Counted from the stretch's first letter, positions 16,577 through 25,683 are shown. The stretch: 64,000 nucleotides of DNA from Hyphomonadaceae bacterium (GCA_030697555.1 JAUYPV010000005.1:1-64000), one strand, 5' to 3'. Program-made: numbers and translations. Notes: generated from the sequence alone by a model not told the origin.

Positions 16577-17056
16577 CTACTGATAGCGCGGAGGGACGTA
16601 GCGCGGATCGCGGGGGTCGTAACGGGGATAATAGTTGGCCGCTAACGGCTCCAGGTTTTCGATGTTGACGAGCAGCCGGTTGCGCTCGGCGCCGTCGGCG
16701 AAGACGACGACTTGAATTTGCTTGTCGTCAGGTTCGAGGCGCACCGCGGGCAGATCCTGCACGATGTCGGTGTAGTAGTTCTGACACGGGCCGTTGGCGG
16801 CGCGGATGACATTGGTCTGGAGTTCTATCGTGCCGGGAAGCGAGGACGGCGCGGATCGCATCTCGCCCGGCGCGTAGCATGTGTCGGGCGCAACGGTGAC
16901 CGTGCGCACAGAGTAGAGGCCATCAGGCCGGGCGGTGGCCCAGGCCGTCACCTCCCAGGCCCGGCGCGGGTCGTTGGCGTATCCGGGACCTGTTTCGCAC
17001 GCGGCGAGCGCCATGAGTCCGGCGCCGGAAAAAAGGATCAATGCATGTCTGACCAT
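16577..17056 (-). CDS. lipoprotein of unknown function
   Basis: 159 aa from ATG 17054-17056, with a lipoprotein signal (HALILFSGAGLMALAACETG). The mature part has two cysteines (DTCYAPGEMR, NGPCQNYYTDI), a beta-rich centre, and a Tyr/Pro/Asp-rich end (YYPRYDPRDPRYVPPRYQ). I do not recognise the family. Longer starts overlap the preceding extensin-like gene. It is codirectional with, and 61 bases after, that gene. Confidence 0.7.
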   Translation of the reverse strand: MVRHALILFSGAGLMALAACETGPGYANDPRRAWEVTAWATARPDGLYSVRTVTVAPDTCYAPGEMRSAPSSLPGTIELQTNVIRAANGPCQNYYTDIVQDLPAVRLEPDDKQIQVVVFADGAERNRLLVNIENLEPLAANYYPRYDPRDPRYVPPRYQ

Positions 17057-17117
17057 CTTGGCCTCCTGCCGACCCTGAAGAATGCAACGCGAGGCGAGCC
17101 GAACAGGTTCCGTTCGC

Positions 17118-17861
17118 TCAGGAGCAGATCGTGTAGAGGCCCATGTCGAAATGGAAATGGTTGCGGTGGGCAGCGTTGTAGTCGGGGCTGAGCGTTGCGG
17201 AGAACAGATCGCAGCCACGGTCGCGTACTTGGTGCAAGAAGCGGCTCTTGGCGGTGTTTCCATAGAAATCGTCCTCAACCATAACGGTCGAGCCGTCGGC
17301 CAGCGTGAAGCCGGCGATATCGATCGCGGCGCCTGTCGCGTGCTCGCTCCAGCGACCGGTTTTTTCGTTGTTGACGCGCCGGCATGAGTAGGACCCGAAC
17401 GTCTCGACGCGGGTAACCTTCTGGCCGAGATGTTTCTCCGCGGCTGGAATCACGACGTGGCGCTCCCAGACGTAGACGGCGGCGGCGAGGGGGCAGGACA
17501 TCGACAGCGTGGCGGAGTAGGGCGTCAACGACTGGTCGAGCGTCAGCGCATCTTCCAGCAGGCATTCGGCGCGGTCGCCTTTGCGCTCGACGCGCGTGTA
17601 GGCGATGCCGACCTTGTCGAGTGCGGCAAAACATTTCTGCTTGTTCTGCGCTAGGCGATCGAGCTTGAAGCCGGTAGCGATGCCGGGGCGCGTTGCAAGA
17701 TCTAGCGGCTTGAACGGGTTGTGCTGCGCCGGCGCCAGCCAGTCGAACACCAGCCAGCCGAGCAGCGACAGGCCCATGGTCACCGCACCCATGCCGATGA
17801 GTTTGCGCACATGGCGATTGGGATGAAGCCAGTTGGGATCGAAGCGGGGCCAGTCCGTCAT
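17118..17861 (-). CDS. extensin-like family protein (putative M15-type peptidase)
   Basis: 247 aa from ATG 17859-17861 (ATG three codons earlier is possible). One TM helix at about 20-45 (IGMGAVTMGLSLLGWLVF) anchors a periplasmic extensin-like domain. Visible motifs are SCPLAAAVYVWERHVV, FGSYSCRRVNN, SEHATGAAIDIAGF and HRNHFHFDMGLYTIC. The S-x-H-x-x-G-x-A-x-D and H-x-H motifs match zinc ligands of LAS/M15 D,D-peptidases, so peptidoglycan cleavage is inferred. Divergent from the esterase gene at 17982. Confidence 0.85.
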   Translation of the reverse strand: MTDWPRFDPNWLHPNRHVRKLIGMGAVTMGLSLLGWLVFDWLAPAQHNPFKPLDLATRPGIATGFKLDRLAQNKQKCFAALDKVGIAYTRVERKGDRAECLLEDALTLDQSLTPYSATLSMSCPLAAAVYVWERHVVIPAAEKHLGQKVTRVETFGSYSCRRVNNEKTGRWSEHATGAAIDIAGFTLADGSTVMVEDDFYGNTAKSRFLHQVRDRGCDLFSATLSPDYNAAHRNHFHFDMGLYTICS

Positions 17862-17981
17862 GCAACACAAACGCTTTGAGGGGTCGTTTCGGCTTGGCCG
17901 TGGCCAACTAGCAATGATAGTTCAGGCATGACGGGACAGACCGCCCCCGCAAAATTAAGGCGGCGCAACTCGGAGGGAGAC

Positions 17982-19022
17982 ATGATTCGGTTTGGAACGG
18001 GGATCGTTGCGGCTGCGGCGCTGATGGCCGCGGGATGCGTGAGCACGGCCACGCAGGCGAAGGAATATGCGCGTTCGCCCTGTGCGGCGCCGCCGCGCTA
18101 TGAGTGCCCCGAAGCGAAGGATTGCCCGGCCTACGCCCGCACCTTCATCGGCGAGGCCACCGAGTTCAACTCGCAGCGCACCTTCTTCCTCGACTATCCA
18201 TGCGACCTGAAGCCGGGCGAGAAGGTCAACTTCGTGCTCAACCTGCATGGTGCGGGTTCGATCGGAAACTGGCAGCGCGGCTATTTCCCCGCAGCCGACT
18301 ACACGTCGAAATATCGCATGGTGGTGGCGACGCCGACGGCGCTGACCGTTCCGCTCAACGCGCAGGGCCAGCCGGGCAACCGCGTGTGGACGGCCGATGC
18401 GGACGACAAATATCTCGCCGGCATCGTCGACACGGTGATCGCCGACTTCGGCAAGGAAAACATCCAGCGCTTCTGGCTGGTAGGACACAGCCAGGGCGGC
18501 CTTACCTCGCGCCGCATCGTCTGCAGCGATTATTTCAAGGAGAAGGTCGACGGCTTTGTTTCGTTGTCTGGTGGCCGCGTCGGTACGCCGGTGGTGCAGC
18601 GGGTGACGGGCGTGACGCCTCCGCCGGGCGCAACGCCTCCGGCGCCGCCCGTGCCGCTGACCTGCGACTTCTCCTTTATCTTCGACATCGGCGAACTCGA
18701 AGCCTCCAGCACTACAGCGACGGACAAGTCCGAGTGGGCGGAGAAGTACGGATGCGGCCCGCGCGTGCGCAAGCCGGACGTGGTCGACGAAAAGGCCGGC
18801 TATGTCACCGCGACCGACCAGTCGCGCGGCCCCTCGTGGGGGACGACCGCGCGGCCAGGAACGGCGCAGGTCTATGTCTTCGAAGGCTGCAGGGACGGCC
18901 GCGTCGTCGCCGACGTAATCCGCATGAACAAGGGCCACACCGAAGGCCTGGAGCCGAAGGTCACGCAGGCCATCCTCGACATGATGATGTCGTCGAAAGG
19001 CGGCAAGCTGAACGGCGGCTGA
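17982..19022 (+). CDS. alpha/beta-hydrolase, PHB-depolymerase/feruloyl-esterase-like lipoprotein
   Basis: 346 aa from ATG 17982, preceded by GGAGGGA. Lipoprotein signal ends LMAAGCVST. The hydrolase core shows VNFVLNLHGAGS (oxyanion region), nucleophile motif WLVGHSQGGLTSRR and a late His in MNKGHTEGLEPK. Six or more cysteines suggest disulfides in the periplasm or outside. It resembles LpqC/PHB-depolymerase-type esterases. An insertion of Pro repeats (TPPPGATPPAPPVP) sits after the nucleophile region. Confidence 0.75.
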   Translation: MIRFGTGIVAAAALMAAGCVSTATQAKEYARSPCAAPPRYECPEAKDCPAYARTFIGEATEFNSQRTFFLDYPCDLKPGEKVNFVLNLHGAGSIGNWQRGYFPAADYTSKYRMVVATPTALTVPLNAQGQPGNRVWTADADDKYLAGIVDTVIADFGKENIQRFWLVGHSQGGLTSRRIVCSDYFKEKVDGFVSLSGGRVGTPVVQRVTGVTPPPGATPPAPPVPLTCDFSFIFDIGELEASSTTATDKSEWAEKYGCGPRVRKPDVVDEKAGYVTATDQSRGPSWGTTARPGTAQVYVFEGCRDGRVVADVIRMNKGHTEGLEPKVTQAILDMMMSSKGGKLNGG

Positions 19023-19043
19023 TCTGGCTTGCTTGAGTTGAAG

Positions 19044-19067
19044 CGGCGCGCGGGAAACCGCGCGCCG
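19044..19067. terminator. GAAA-tetraloop hairpin between convergent genes
   Basis: CGGCGCGCGG (19044-19053), loop GAAA, CCGCGCGCCG (19058-19067): ten perfect GC-rich pairs between the stops of the esterase and the TetR gene. A pyrimidine-rich tract follows on the plus strand but there is no clean T run on either side. Confidence 0.5.
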
Positions 19068-19072
19068 TCTGC

Positions 19073-19717
19073 TCATCCTGCTCTTTTCTTGATCGACTTG
19101 GCGACCTTGGCGCGCTCCGCAAGCCGTGCTTTCAGGCCGTCGATGAAAACCTGCAGGCCGAACTCGAAACCTTCCTCGCCTGTACCGACGATGCCGACGG
19201 CGGCCGAACCGCCCTTGTTCGACTGCTCCTGCAGCGCGGCGCCAATGGCATAGCGGCGGAGTGTCTGCATGGTGAGGCGCGCCTCCATGTCGGCAAGGCC
19301 CGAGCGCATCACCGTCTTCACGTTCTCCTCGAAGGCGGCGCGTCCGACCGGCGCCCTGGGCCGGGGCCGCGCCATCACCTGGGCGCCGTCGCGACGGGTA
19401 AGAGCGGTGCGGCGAATGGCGCGCGCGCCCTCGGCGAGCCATTCCGCCCAGTCGAAATTAGCTCCGCCGACATTGGGCGCGGGAAGGCACTCCTCGAACA
19501 TCGCGCCGGACATTTCATTGAGCAGTTCGTTCTTGTCTTTGAAGTGCCAATAGAGCGAGGCGCTCTTGATGCCGAGTTCGGCTGCGAGCCGGCGCGTCGA
19601 GAGGCCGTCTATGCCGACCTCGTCCAGCAGAAGCAGCGCGGTACTAACGATTGTTGCGCGATCGAGCGATCCTTTCGCCCGTACGCTCCCTGCCGTAGCG
19701 GCGCCCGAGCGCTTCAT
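19073..19717 (-). CDS. TetR/AcrR-family regulator
   Basis: 214 aa from ATG 19715-19717. The N-terminal HTH is classical: IVSTALLLLDEVGIDGLSTRR followed by LAAELGIKSASLYWHFKDKN. The C-terminal part (EECLPAP to LKARLAERAKV) matches the TetR_C type that binds small hydrophobic ligands. The C-terminus is Lys/Arg-rich. Target genes are unknown; the convergent esterase is not an obvious target since promoters do not face each other. Confidence 0.88.
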   Translation of the reverse strand: MKRSGAATAGSVRAKGSLDRATIVSTALLLLDEVGIDGLSTRRLAAELGIKSASLYWHFKDKNELLNEMSGAMFEECLPAPNVGGANFDWAEWLAEGARAIRRTALTRRDGAQVMARPRPRAPVGRAAFEENVKTVMRSGLADMEARLTMQTLRRYAIGAALQEQSNKGGSAAVGIVGTGEEGFEFGLQVFIDGLKARLAERAKVAKSIKKRAG

Positions 19718-19820
19718 GCGTGAACTCCCTGTCGCCCTCCGCCCCCTAGCATGGGATACGACGAAAATCGCCCGGAAAAGCACGTTCTCTCTGCAAGCGA
19801 TTCGAGCGCTTGAAGGCTCA

Positions 19821-20333
19821 TCAGCCGGATTTCAGCCACCGGCCAACCTCGCGCCAAGGCTCGATCGACCAGTAGGAAGTCGCAAGGCCCGAAGGCGAAG
19901 GCAGTACGAAGACGGCGGGCCCCGGCGGCGTCTCGGTTTGCCTGCCGGGCTCGATGCGGCCGGTGGAGCGCTCTAGCCAGAGGCTTGCCGCGGTCTTGCT
20001 GGTGAAAGCGAGTGCATGCGGTTTGAACCGCCCGACCTTGCGCCGGAAACCTTTGACGTCGAACTGCTCTCGCCTGATCTGGCTATCGACGCCCCAGCCG
20101 GTCTTGCAGAAATCGGTGAGGCCCAGGCCGAGATCGAGCAGTTCCGGATAGTCGTGCGGGTCATAGAGGCGCGGGGTGATCTTCGCCTGATGCAGGGCGC
20201 GCCAGAAGCGGTTGCCGGGGTGCGCATAGTAGGCGCCGACGGCGGCAGATCGCGGGCCCGCCGCCGTGCCGACGAACCAGAGCTTCAGGTCCGGCGCGAG
20301 ACGATCCGGCAGAATGTGCGTCGCACGGCTCAT
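19821..20333 (-). CDS. mug: mismatch-specific uracil/thymine-DNA glycosylase (MUG/TDG)
   Basis: Removes U or T opposite G from DNA. The 170-aa protein has the family motifs LWFVGTAAGPRSAAVGAYYA, HPGNRFWRALHQA, GLTDFCKT and the C-terminal FVLPSPSGLATSYW loop. The start ATG 20331-20333 overlaps the stop of the upstream DUF3445 gene in an ATGA arrangement, so translation is coupled. Confidence 0.9.
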   Translation of the reverse strand: MSRATHILPDRLAPDLKLWFVGTAAGPRSAAVGAYYAHPGNRFWRALHQAKITPRLYDPHDYPELLDLGLGLTDFCKTGWGVDSQIRREQFDVKGFRRKVGRFKPHALAFTSKTAASLWLERSTGRIEPGRQTETPPGPAVFVLPSPSGLATSYWSIEPWREVGRWLKSG

Positions 20334-21154
20334 GCGGGTGAAAGCGGCTCGCCCATGCTGCCGCCATTGCGCACGGCTTCGGGCATGCTCGCGGCCTGCT
20401 CGGGCGTCAGCGCTCTCATCGGAACGATGTGGGTGTGGATGGTGAAGACGATGGCGTTGGAGGGCGAAAGCCGCATTAGCGACTGGCGCTCGACGCGCAC
20501 CCACAGCGGCTTGGCGCGATCGAAGGGTCGCTTTTCGGACTCGAGGCGCGGCTGGTGGAGATCGGGATCGTTGTAGCAGAGCACGTTGGCGCGCCAGACG
20601 GCCTTGCCGGGCTGCAGCGCCGTGAGCACGCGCTCGACCCTTTGAGCCATGTTGGCGTCGTAGCGATCGACCGGCGCGTGGATGCCGACCATTCCGCGGT
20701 CCATCTTCTGCCGGAGGCTCCAGCTCGCCGGGAAGCACAGCACGCCGGAGGTGAGGACATAGCCGCTGGATGTCGACTCGAGCAGCAGCATGTCTTCCTG
20801 GACGAGGCGCGCGGCTGCAACCAGCGGCCGGCTGGCGGTGACATTGATGCGCACGCCGTCGGGCCGAATGATCGAATTGCCGATGCGGCGATAACCGGGA
20901 ATTTCCGCGACCGCCGCGATGACAGCCAGCAGGAGATCCCGTTCGGCCTGGCTGACATGGGGTGGGCCGGCGACAACGTCGTCGAACCGGTCTGAGATCA
21001 GCCGGTCGCGATAGGCCATCTGCGCGGTGAAGGCGTCGTCGCGCGACAGCCATTTGCCTGGCGCCACTGGCTGAAGGCCGGGCAGGCGCGCGGACAGCGC
21101 ATCCATCCACGGCGCGACAGCAAGATGCGACTGGCAGATTTCCGGGCCGGTCAC
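20330..21154 (-). CDS. heme-dependent oxidative N-demethylase family protein (DUF3445)
   Basis: 274 aa. Family hallmarks: N-terminal substrate-channel part, ASWSLRQKMDRGMVGIHAPV (the SW-x2-xxK signature with the H of xIHxPV) and a C-terminal RLSPSNAIVFTIHTHIVP. Characterised members (HODM) oxidatively demethylate dimethylamine with a heme-PAS-like fold and normally work with reductase subunits, none of which is in this window. Coupled by a 4-base overlap to mug: formaldehyde is a product, so pairing with a DNA repair gene may be meaningful but is inference. Confidence 0.8.
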   Translation of the reverse strand: MTGPEICQSHLAVAPWMDALSARLPGLQPVAPGKWLSRDDAFTAQMAYRDRLISDRFDDVVAGPPHVSQAERDLLLAVIAAVAEIPGYRRIGNSIIRPDGVRINVTASRPLVAAARLVQEDMLLLESTSSGYVLTSGVLCFPASWSLRQKMDRGMVGIHAPVDRYDANMAQRVERVLTALQPGKAVWRANVLCYNDPDLHQPRLESEKRPFDRAKPLWVRVERQSLMRLSPSNAIVFTIHTHIVPMRALTPEQAASMPEAVRNGGSMGEPLSPA

Positions 21155-21252
21155 GGCTGGCGGCCAGAGCTATGAATGAAGCGATCCTGCATGCCGGTCG
21201 AGGCTCGCACAGCCGCGCACAACGGTCGAGGTTGCGATGCTGCGATGCTTTC

Positions 21253-21753
21253 TCAGAACCGCTTGAAAGGCTTCGGCGCCTGTGTGGCGCTTGCCTTTGC
21301 GACCATCTGTCCCTGCGGATCGAAAAGTTCCGCTTCGATGAAGCAGGTGGATTTTCCCCACTTGAGGATGCGCGCCTCGGCGCTCGCCTTGCCGACGAAT
21401 AACGGGCGCAGGAAAGAGATCTTCATCTCCAGCGTCGGTGCGTTCATGGTGACGTTGGAGGCGATGATGGCGGTTGCGCTCATCGCCTCGTCCAGCATCG
21501 CGGCAATGAAGCCGCCCTGGATCGCGCCGGTGGGATTGGCGAAATCCTGCTTGGCCTCGAACTGGTAGCGCGCCGTCATCTTCGCCTGGTCGACATGCGT
21601 CAGCTTCATGCCGACGGTTTCGGTGCAGGGCGGACGCTTCTTCGAATTGCTGAAACGCGCCAGCATCTCCGCGTCGGAGACGCGGGGCGGTTCGTCTGGC
21701 TTGTCTTCGGAACTCACTTGCGCCGGCCAGTCTTCACTTGCGCCGGAAAGCAT
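21253..21753 (-). CDS. PaaI-type hotdog thioesterase
   Basis: 166 aa; the first ~45 residues are polar and probably disordered, then a hotdog fold with NPTGAIQGGFIAAMLDEAMSA (helix with the catalytic Asp region), TLEMKISFLRPLFVG and LKWGKSTCFIEAELFDPQGQ. Acyl-CoA thioester hydrolysis is the expected activity. The start region overlaps the 3' end of sspB by 20 bases; a start at the internal ATG (MLARFSN) is also possible. Confidence 0.85.
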   Translation of the reverse strand: MLSGASEDWPAQVSSEDKPDEPPRVSDAEMLARFSNSKKRPPCTETVGMKLTHVDQAKMTARYQFEAKQDFANPTGAIQGGFIAAMLDEAMSATAIIASNVTMNAPTLEMKISFLRPLFVGKASAEARILKWGKSTCFIEAELFDPQGQMVAKASATQAPKPFKRF

Positions 21754-22231
21754 CGAGCGAAATGACCGTGCCGTCCGCCGTTTCCGGCGATGTCGCGGGC
21801 GGTTCGCCCGGCGGCAGTGCGGCCTCGCCCCTGGCCTCGGAGAAGGCGACGGCTTCGTCGCGGTCGAACTGCAGGCCGAAATTCACCGACGGGTCGAAGA
21901 AGCGCGTCACGGCCGCGAAGGGAATGCGCAGGTGCTGGGGCACGCCCGAGAATTTGAGGATGATCTCGAAGCGGTCATCGAACACTTCGAAGTCCCAGTA
22001 CTGGTGCTGGATCACGATGGTCATCTCGTCGGGGAAGCGGTCCTTCAGGTAGTCGGCCATCTGCACGCCCTGGGTGCGCGTGCGGAAGGTGACGTAGAAG
22101 TGATGTTCACCTGGAAGGTGTTCCAGCGCTGCCGCTGTCTGCAGGGCCGACCGGACCACGCTCTTGAGCGCAGCCTGGGTCAGGGCCTGAAAGCCAATAT
22201 GATCCTTCGCGGATCCCGGTGACCGGTCCAA
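21734..22231 (-). CDS. sspB: ClpXP adaptor SspB (alpha type)
   Basis: Delivers ssrA-tagged and other substrates to ClpXP. It begins with the alphaproteobacterial SspB signature DHIGFQALTQAALKSVVRSAL, then HFYVTFRTRTQGVQMADYLK, MTIVIQHQYWDFEV and LRIPFAAVTRFFDPSVNFGL, followed by a flexible tail with a ClpX-docking end (VISLDAFRRK). No ATG is available; TTG 22229-22231 with GGGAGGG five to ten bases upstream gives 165 aa. The tmRNA gene at 30 kb supplies the tags this adaptor recognises. Confidence 0.93.
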   Translation of the reverse strand: MDRSPGSAKDHIGFQALTQAALKSVVRSALQTAAALEHLPGEHHFYVTFRTRTQGVQMADYLKDRFPDEMTIVIQHQYWDFEVFDDRFEIILKFSGVPQHLRIPFAAVTRFFDPSVNFGLQFDRDEAVAFSEARGEAALPPGEPPATSPETADGTVISLDAFRRK

Positions 22232-22422
22232 CTCGCCCTCCCTCGTCTCGGATGCAGGCGTAGAGCCTCATCAACTGCGGGTAAATTGGGTTCAAGCCCG
22301 AGGCGAACCAATATGGGGCGCCTCGTTCCGCCGGCACCCTAACAACTATCCTGCCGTCCTGTGCAAGTGCGCAGCACAACATTTCATTTTCGGGTGCGGC
22401 AAAGGGCCTTATCTTCAGGCGC

Positions 22423-23721
22423 ATGACAAAACCTGCAAAACCCTACCGGGCAAAAAAACTGGGGGGGCATCAGCTGTCCCCCGAGACGTTGATGATGGGC
22501 TACGGCTACGCGCCGGAGCTTTCCGAGGGCGCTCTCAAGCCGCCCTTGTTCCAGACATCGACCTTCGTTTTCCGCAATGCGGAAGAGGGCAAGGCGTCCT
22601 TCGAACTCGCCTATGGCTTGCGCGAGAAGCGGCGGGGCGAGGAGATGGGCCTCATCTACTCCCGCATCAACAACCCCAACCTTGAAGTGCTCGAAGACAG
22701 GCTGGCGGTGTGGGACGGGGCGGAGAAAGCGCTGGCCTTCGCCTCCGGCATGGCCGCGATCTCGACTTCGCTGATGACCTTCCTGAAGCCGGGCGACAGC
22801 TTCGTTTTCTCCGAGCCGGTGTACGGGGGCACGGAGTATCTTGTGCACAACATCCTTCCTCAGTTCGGGGTGAAGGGCGTCGGCTTCATGGCCGAGGGCG
22901 GCGAGACCGCTTTCCGCGAGGCGGCGATGGCGGCGACGGCCAAGGCGGCGCAAAGCGGCGGCAAGGTCGGCGTGGTGTATCTTGAGACCCCGGCCAACCC
23001 CACCAACGGCCTCATCGACATAGCCCTGGCGCGGGAAATTTCGGAAAGCCTGGCGACGCCAGCCGGAAGACCGCCTGTGATCGTGGACAACACATTCCTC
23101 GGGCCGATCTGGCAGACGCCGCTGAAGCTGGGTGCCGATCTCTGCGTCACATCGCTCACCAAGTATGTCGGCGGGCATTCCGACCTGATCGCCGGAGCGG
23201 TGTCGGGCGACGCGGCCTGGCTGGCGCCGGTCGGCGTGATGCGGACGATCTTCGGCACCATGACTGATCCCCACACTGCGTGGCTGCTGCTGCGGTCTCT
23301 GGAGACGCTGAAGGTCCGGATGGATGCGGCGGAAACCGGCGCTCGCAAGGTGGCGGCGTACCTCAACACGCATCCGCGCGTGAAATCGGTCTGGTATCTT
23401 GGCTTCCTGCCCAAGGATCATCCGGACCGCGCGCTCTACGAGCGCCAGTGCCTCACCGCCGGATCGACTTTCGCGTTCGAGGTCCAGGGCGGAGAGAAGG
23501 AGGCTTTCGCCGTCCTCGATGCCCTGAAGATCATCAAGCTGGCGGTCAGCCTTGGAGGCACGGAGACGTTGGCCTCGCATCCCGCCGCCATGACCCATTC
23601 CGACGTGCCGCCGGAAAGCCGCAAAAGGCTGGGCATTACGGATTCCCTGATCCGCCTCTCGATCGGCATCGAGAATCCGGACGATCTGATCGCCGATCTC
23701 GATCAGGCGCTGAAAGCATGA
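22423..23721 (+). CDS. PLP-dependent cystathionine gamma-synthase/methionine gamma-lyase family enzyme
   Basis: 432-aa Cys/Met-metabolism PLP enzyme, fold type I. Seen: YSRINNPNLEVLEDRLAVWD, FASGMAAISTSLMTFL, the phosphate-binding YGGTEYL region, ETPANPTNGLIDI, DNTFLGPIWQTPL, the PLP lysine K247 in SLTKYVGGHSDLIAGAV, and SLGGTETLASHPAAMTHS. A ~20-residue insert near ELAYGLREKRRGEEMG marks the subgroup often called cystathionine gamma-synthase family protein. Lyase versus synthase activity cannot be told from sequence. Divergent from sspB with a 191-base gap. Confidence 0.87.
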   Translation: MTKPAKPYRAKKLGGHQLSPETLMMGYGYAPELSEGALKPPLFQTSTFVFRNAEEGKASFELAYGLREKRRGEEMGLIYSRINNPNLEVLEDRLAVWDGAEKALAFASGMAAISTSLMTFLKPGDSFVFSEPVYGGTEYLVHNILPQFGVKGVGFMAEGGETAFREAAMAATAKAAQSGGKVGVVYLETPANPTNGLIDIALAREISESLATPAGRPPVIVDNTFLGPIWQTPLKLGADLCVTSLTKYVGGHSDLIAGAVSGDAAWLAPVGVMRTIFGTMTDPHTAWLLLRSLETLKVRMDAAETGARKVAAYLNTHPRVKSVWYLGFLPKDHPDRALYERQCLTAGSTFAFEVQGGEKEAFAVLDALKIIKLAVSLGGTETLASHPAAMTHSDVPPESRKRLGITDSLIRLSIGIENPDDLIADLDQALKA

Positions 23722-23743
23722 GGCCCAACTCGGGCAAGAGCAT

Positions 23744-25126
23744 ATGGCCGACACGCTGACCGAACCGCCCGTCTTCATTCCCCAGACGGTGATCCCGCCT
23801 GACAAGCCGCTGCCCATGGTGCGCGGCCTGCTGCAGATGATCGCCAATCCGCTCTATGTCTGGCCGAAGGCGATGTACGAGAACCCGTATCACGGGGTGC
23901 GCTGGATCGGCCGGACCTTCCACTATTTCCGCCAGCCGGATCACATGAAGGCGGTCTTCCTCGATCACGCCGACATCTTCGAGAAGTCGCCCTTCCAGCG
24001 CCGCCTCGTGCGGCCAGCGGCGGGCGATGGTTTGCTATCGGCTGTAGGCGAGCACTGGAAGTTCCAGCGCCGCGCCGCCTCGCCCGCTTTCCGCATCGAT
24101 GCGCTGCGCGCAATGGTGCCGGCCTTCTCGACATCGGCCCAGGAGACGGCGGAGCGGATGAAGTCCGCCGGCGCCGACACGCCGATCAATGTGATGGGCG
24201 AGATGCAGCACGCGACGCTGGATGTGATCGTCGAGACGATCCTCGGCGGCGCCGATCCGGGTTTCGCCTACGACGCTGTGGCGCACAGCGTCACGGAATA
24301 CATCGAGACAATGGGCAAGCCGGACATGTTCGACATGTTCGGCGCGCCGAACTGGATTCCGCGTCCCTGGGCGCGCCGGGGCAGGGTGGCCGCTGCCGGT
24401 CTCAAGAAAGCGGCCGTCGACGCGATCGGCCGGCGCCGTCTTAGCGTCTCGCAGAAGAAGGACCTGCTCGGCCTCCTGCTCGCCGCGCGCGATCCGGAAA
24501 CGGGCAAGGGCCTCTCCGACATCGAGCTGCGCGACAATGTCGTCACATTCATCGGCGCAGGCCATGAGACGACGGCGCTGGCGCTGACCTATTCGCTCTA
24601 CCTCATCGCCAACACGCCTGAAGTGCAGGATCGGCTGCTGAAGGAAGTGCGCGATGTCTGCGGCGACAGGCAGATCGACGCCGACATGGTCGACGCCATG
24701 CCGTTCCACGAGCAGGTCATCAAGGAATCGATGCGGCTCTACCCGCCAGTCGCCATTATCGACCGCATGGCCAACGCCGACATTGATCTCGGCCCGGTGA
24801 AGGTGAAAAAAGGCGATCTGGCTTTCGCCCTCATCTACATCATGCATCGCCACAAGCTGCTCTGGGAGAACCCGGAGCGCTTCGACCCGGATCGCTTCTC
24901 GGAAGAGCGTTCGGAAGGCCGTACGCGCTTCCAGTACATGCCGTTCGGGGCAGGGCCCCGCATCTGCATCGGGATGAAGTTCGCCTACATGGAGGCAGTT
25001 GCGATCCTGGCGACCCTTGTGCGCGCCCTCAAATTCCGTCCCAATCCCTTGCATCGGGTCGAGCCCAATATCCGCATTACGCTACGGCCCGAGGGCGGCA
25101 TGCCGCTCTATGTCGAGAAGCGCTAG
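23744..25126 (+). CDS. cytochrome P450
   Basis: 460-aa heme monooxygenase. I-helix motif VTFIGAGHETTALAL, K-helix ESMR in VIKESMRLYPPV, PERF region ENPERFDPDRFS, and heme loop FQYMPFGAGPRICIGMKFAY with the axial cysteine C408. No N-terminal membrane anchor is seen. It starts 22 bases after the PLP enzyme and is followed by a 182-aa gene 8 bases downstream. No ferredoxin or reductase partner is present here. Confidence 0.95.
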   Translation: MADTLTEPPVFIPQTVIPPDKPLPMVRGLLQMIANPLYVWPKAMYENPYHGVRWIGRTFHYFRQPDHMKAVFLDHADIFEKSPFQRRLVRPAAGDGLLSAVGEHWKFQRRAASPAFRIDALRAMVPAFSTSAQETAERMKSAGADTPINVMGEMQHATLDVIVETILGGADPGFAYDAVAHSVTEYIETMGKPDMFDMFGAPNWIPRPWARRGRVAAAGLKKAAVDAIGRRRLSVSQKKDLLGLLLAARDPETGKGLSDIELRDNVVTFIGAGHETTALALTYSLYLIANTPEVQDRLLKEVRDVCGDRQIDADMVDAMPFHEQVIKESMRLYPPVAIIDRMANADIDLGPVKVKKGDLAFALIYIMHRHKLLWENPERFDPDRFSEERSEGRTRFQYMPFGAGPRICIGMKFAYMEAVAILATLVRALKFRPNPLHRVEPNIRITLRPEGGMPLYVEKR

Positions 25127-25134
25127 GTGGTGTT

Positions 25135-25683
25135 GTGGACGGGCTTGCCAGAATTTCCGCGCCGAAGGGGCTGATGGACTATGTCCAGCACCTGCTCTGG
25201 AATTCCGGCGATTTGGGACGCTCGGTGTGCCAGCGCGGCTGGACGTCTCCGGAAGTGTGGGCGTTGGCGCCGGCGGGCGGCGAACAGCCGCCCGGCGATG
25301 CAGCACCCCCAACAGCCAGCGCCAATGCCTGGATGGACGAATGGCTGATCGCGCAGGGCAAGCTGGCGCATCGCTTCTGCCTCGTGGCGCAGGATCTTCT
25401 CGCCGCACCGTTCGACGCCGAGGCGCCGCACCCGAAGACGCCCGGAAAATGGGACGCGCGCGGCGAAGAAAGCTATCTGGTCGTCACCAAGGCTGAACTC
25501 GGTCCAGGCGTAGTCGAGGCTGTGACCGGCTGGATGATCAGCGACCAATTCATCCTCTACGTCGTCGAGGACGACTGGCCGTTCGACAAGCTGCGGCCAC
25601 TGTCGGACCTCGCGGAGAAGGTCCGCCACGTCATCGTCGCGGTGTCCGAAGGCGAGAGCTACGGAATTGTTTCGGGTAGCTAG
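25135..25683 (+). CDS. hypothetical protein downstream of P450
   Basis: 182 aa from GTG 25135, with AGGTGG four bases upstream and the P450 stop 8 bases upstream; an ATG at 25174 is an alternative. No signal peptide or TM helix. The N-terminal half is Pro/Ala-rich around residue 50-60 (GGEQPPGDAAPP), the C-terminal half looks folded (ESYLVVTKAELGPGVVEAVT, DQFILYVVEDDWPFDKLRPL). I do not recognise the family. Codon use matches its neighbours, so the gene is probably real and cotranscribed with the P450. Confidence 0.6.
   Translation: MDGLARISAPKGLMDYVQHLLWNSGDLGRSVCQRGWTSPEVWALAPAGGEQPPGDAAPPTASANAWMDEWLIAQGKLAHRFCLVAQDLLAAPFDAEAPHPKTPGKWDARGEESYLVVTKAELGPGVVEAVTGWMISDQFILYVVEDDWPFDKLRPLSDLAEKVRHVIVAVSEGESYGIVSGS

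Noticed and set aside
22232-22422. Possible SAM riboswitch before the cystathionine/methionine gamma-family gene
   Set aside because: No SAM-I or SAM-II core motif could be laid on the sequence; TTCAAGC near 22290 looks T-loop-like but has no closing stem.
22107-22424. 105-codon minus-strand ORF in the sspB/PLP-enzyme gap
   Set aside because: Overlaps sspB by 125 bases in another frame, touches the PLP gene start, and shows no ribosome site or family likeness.
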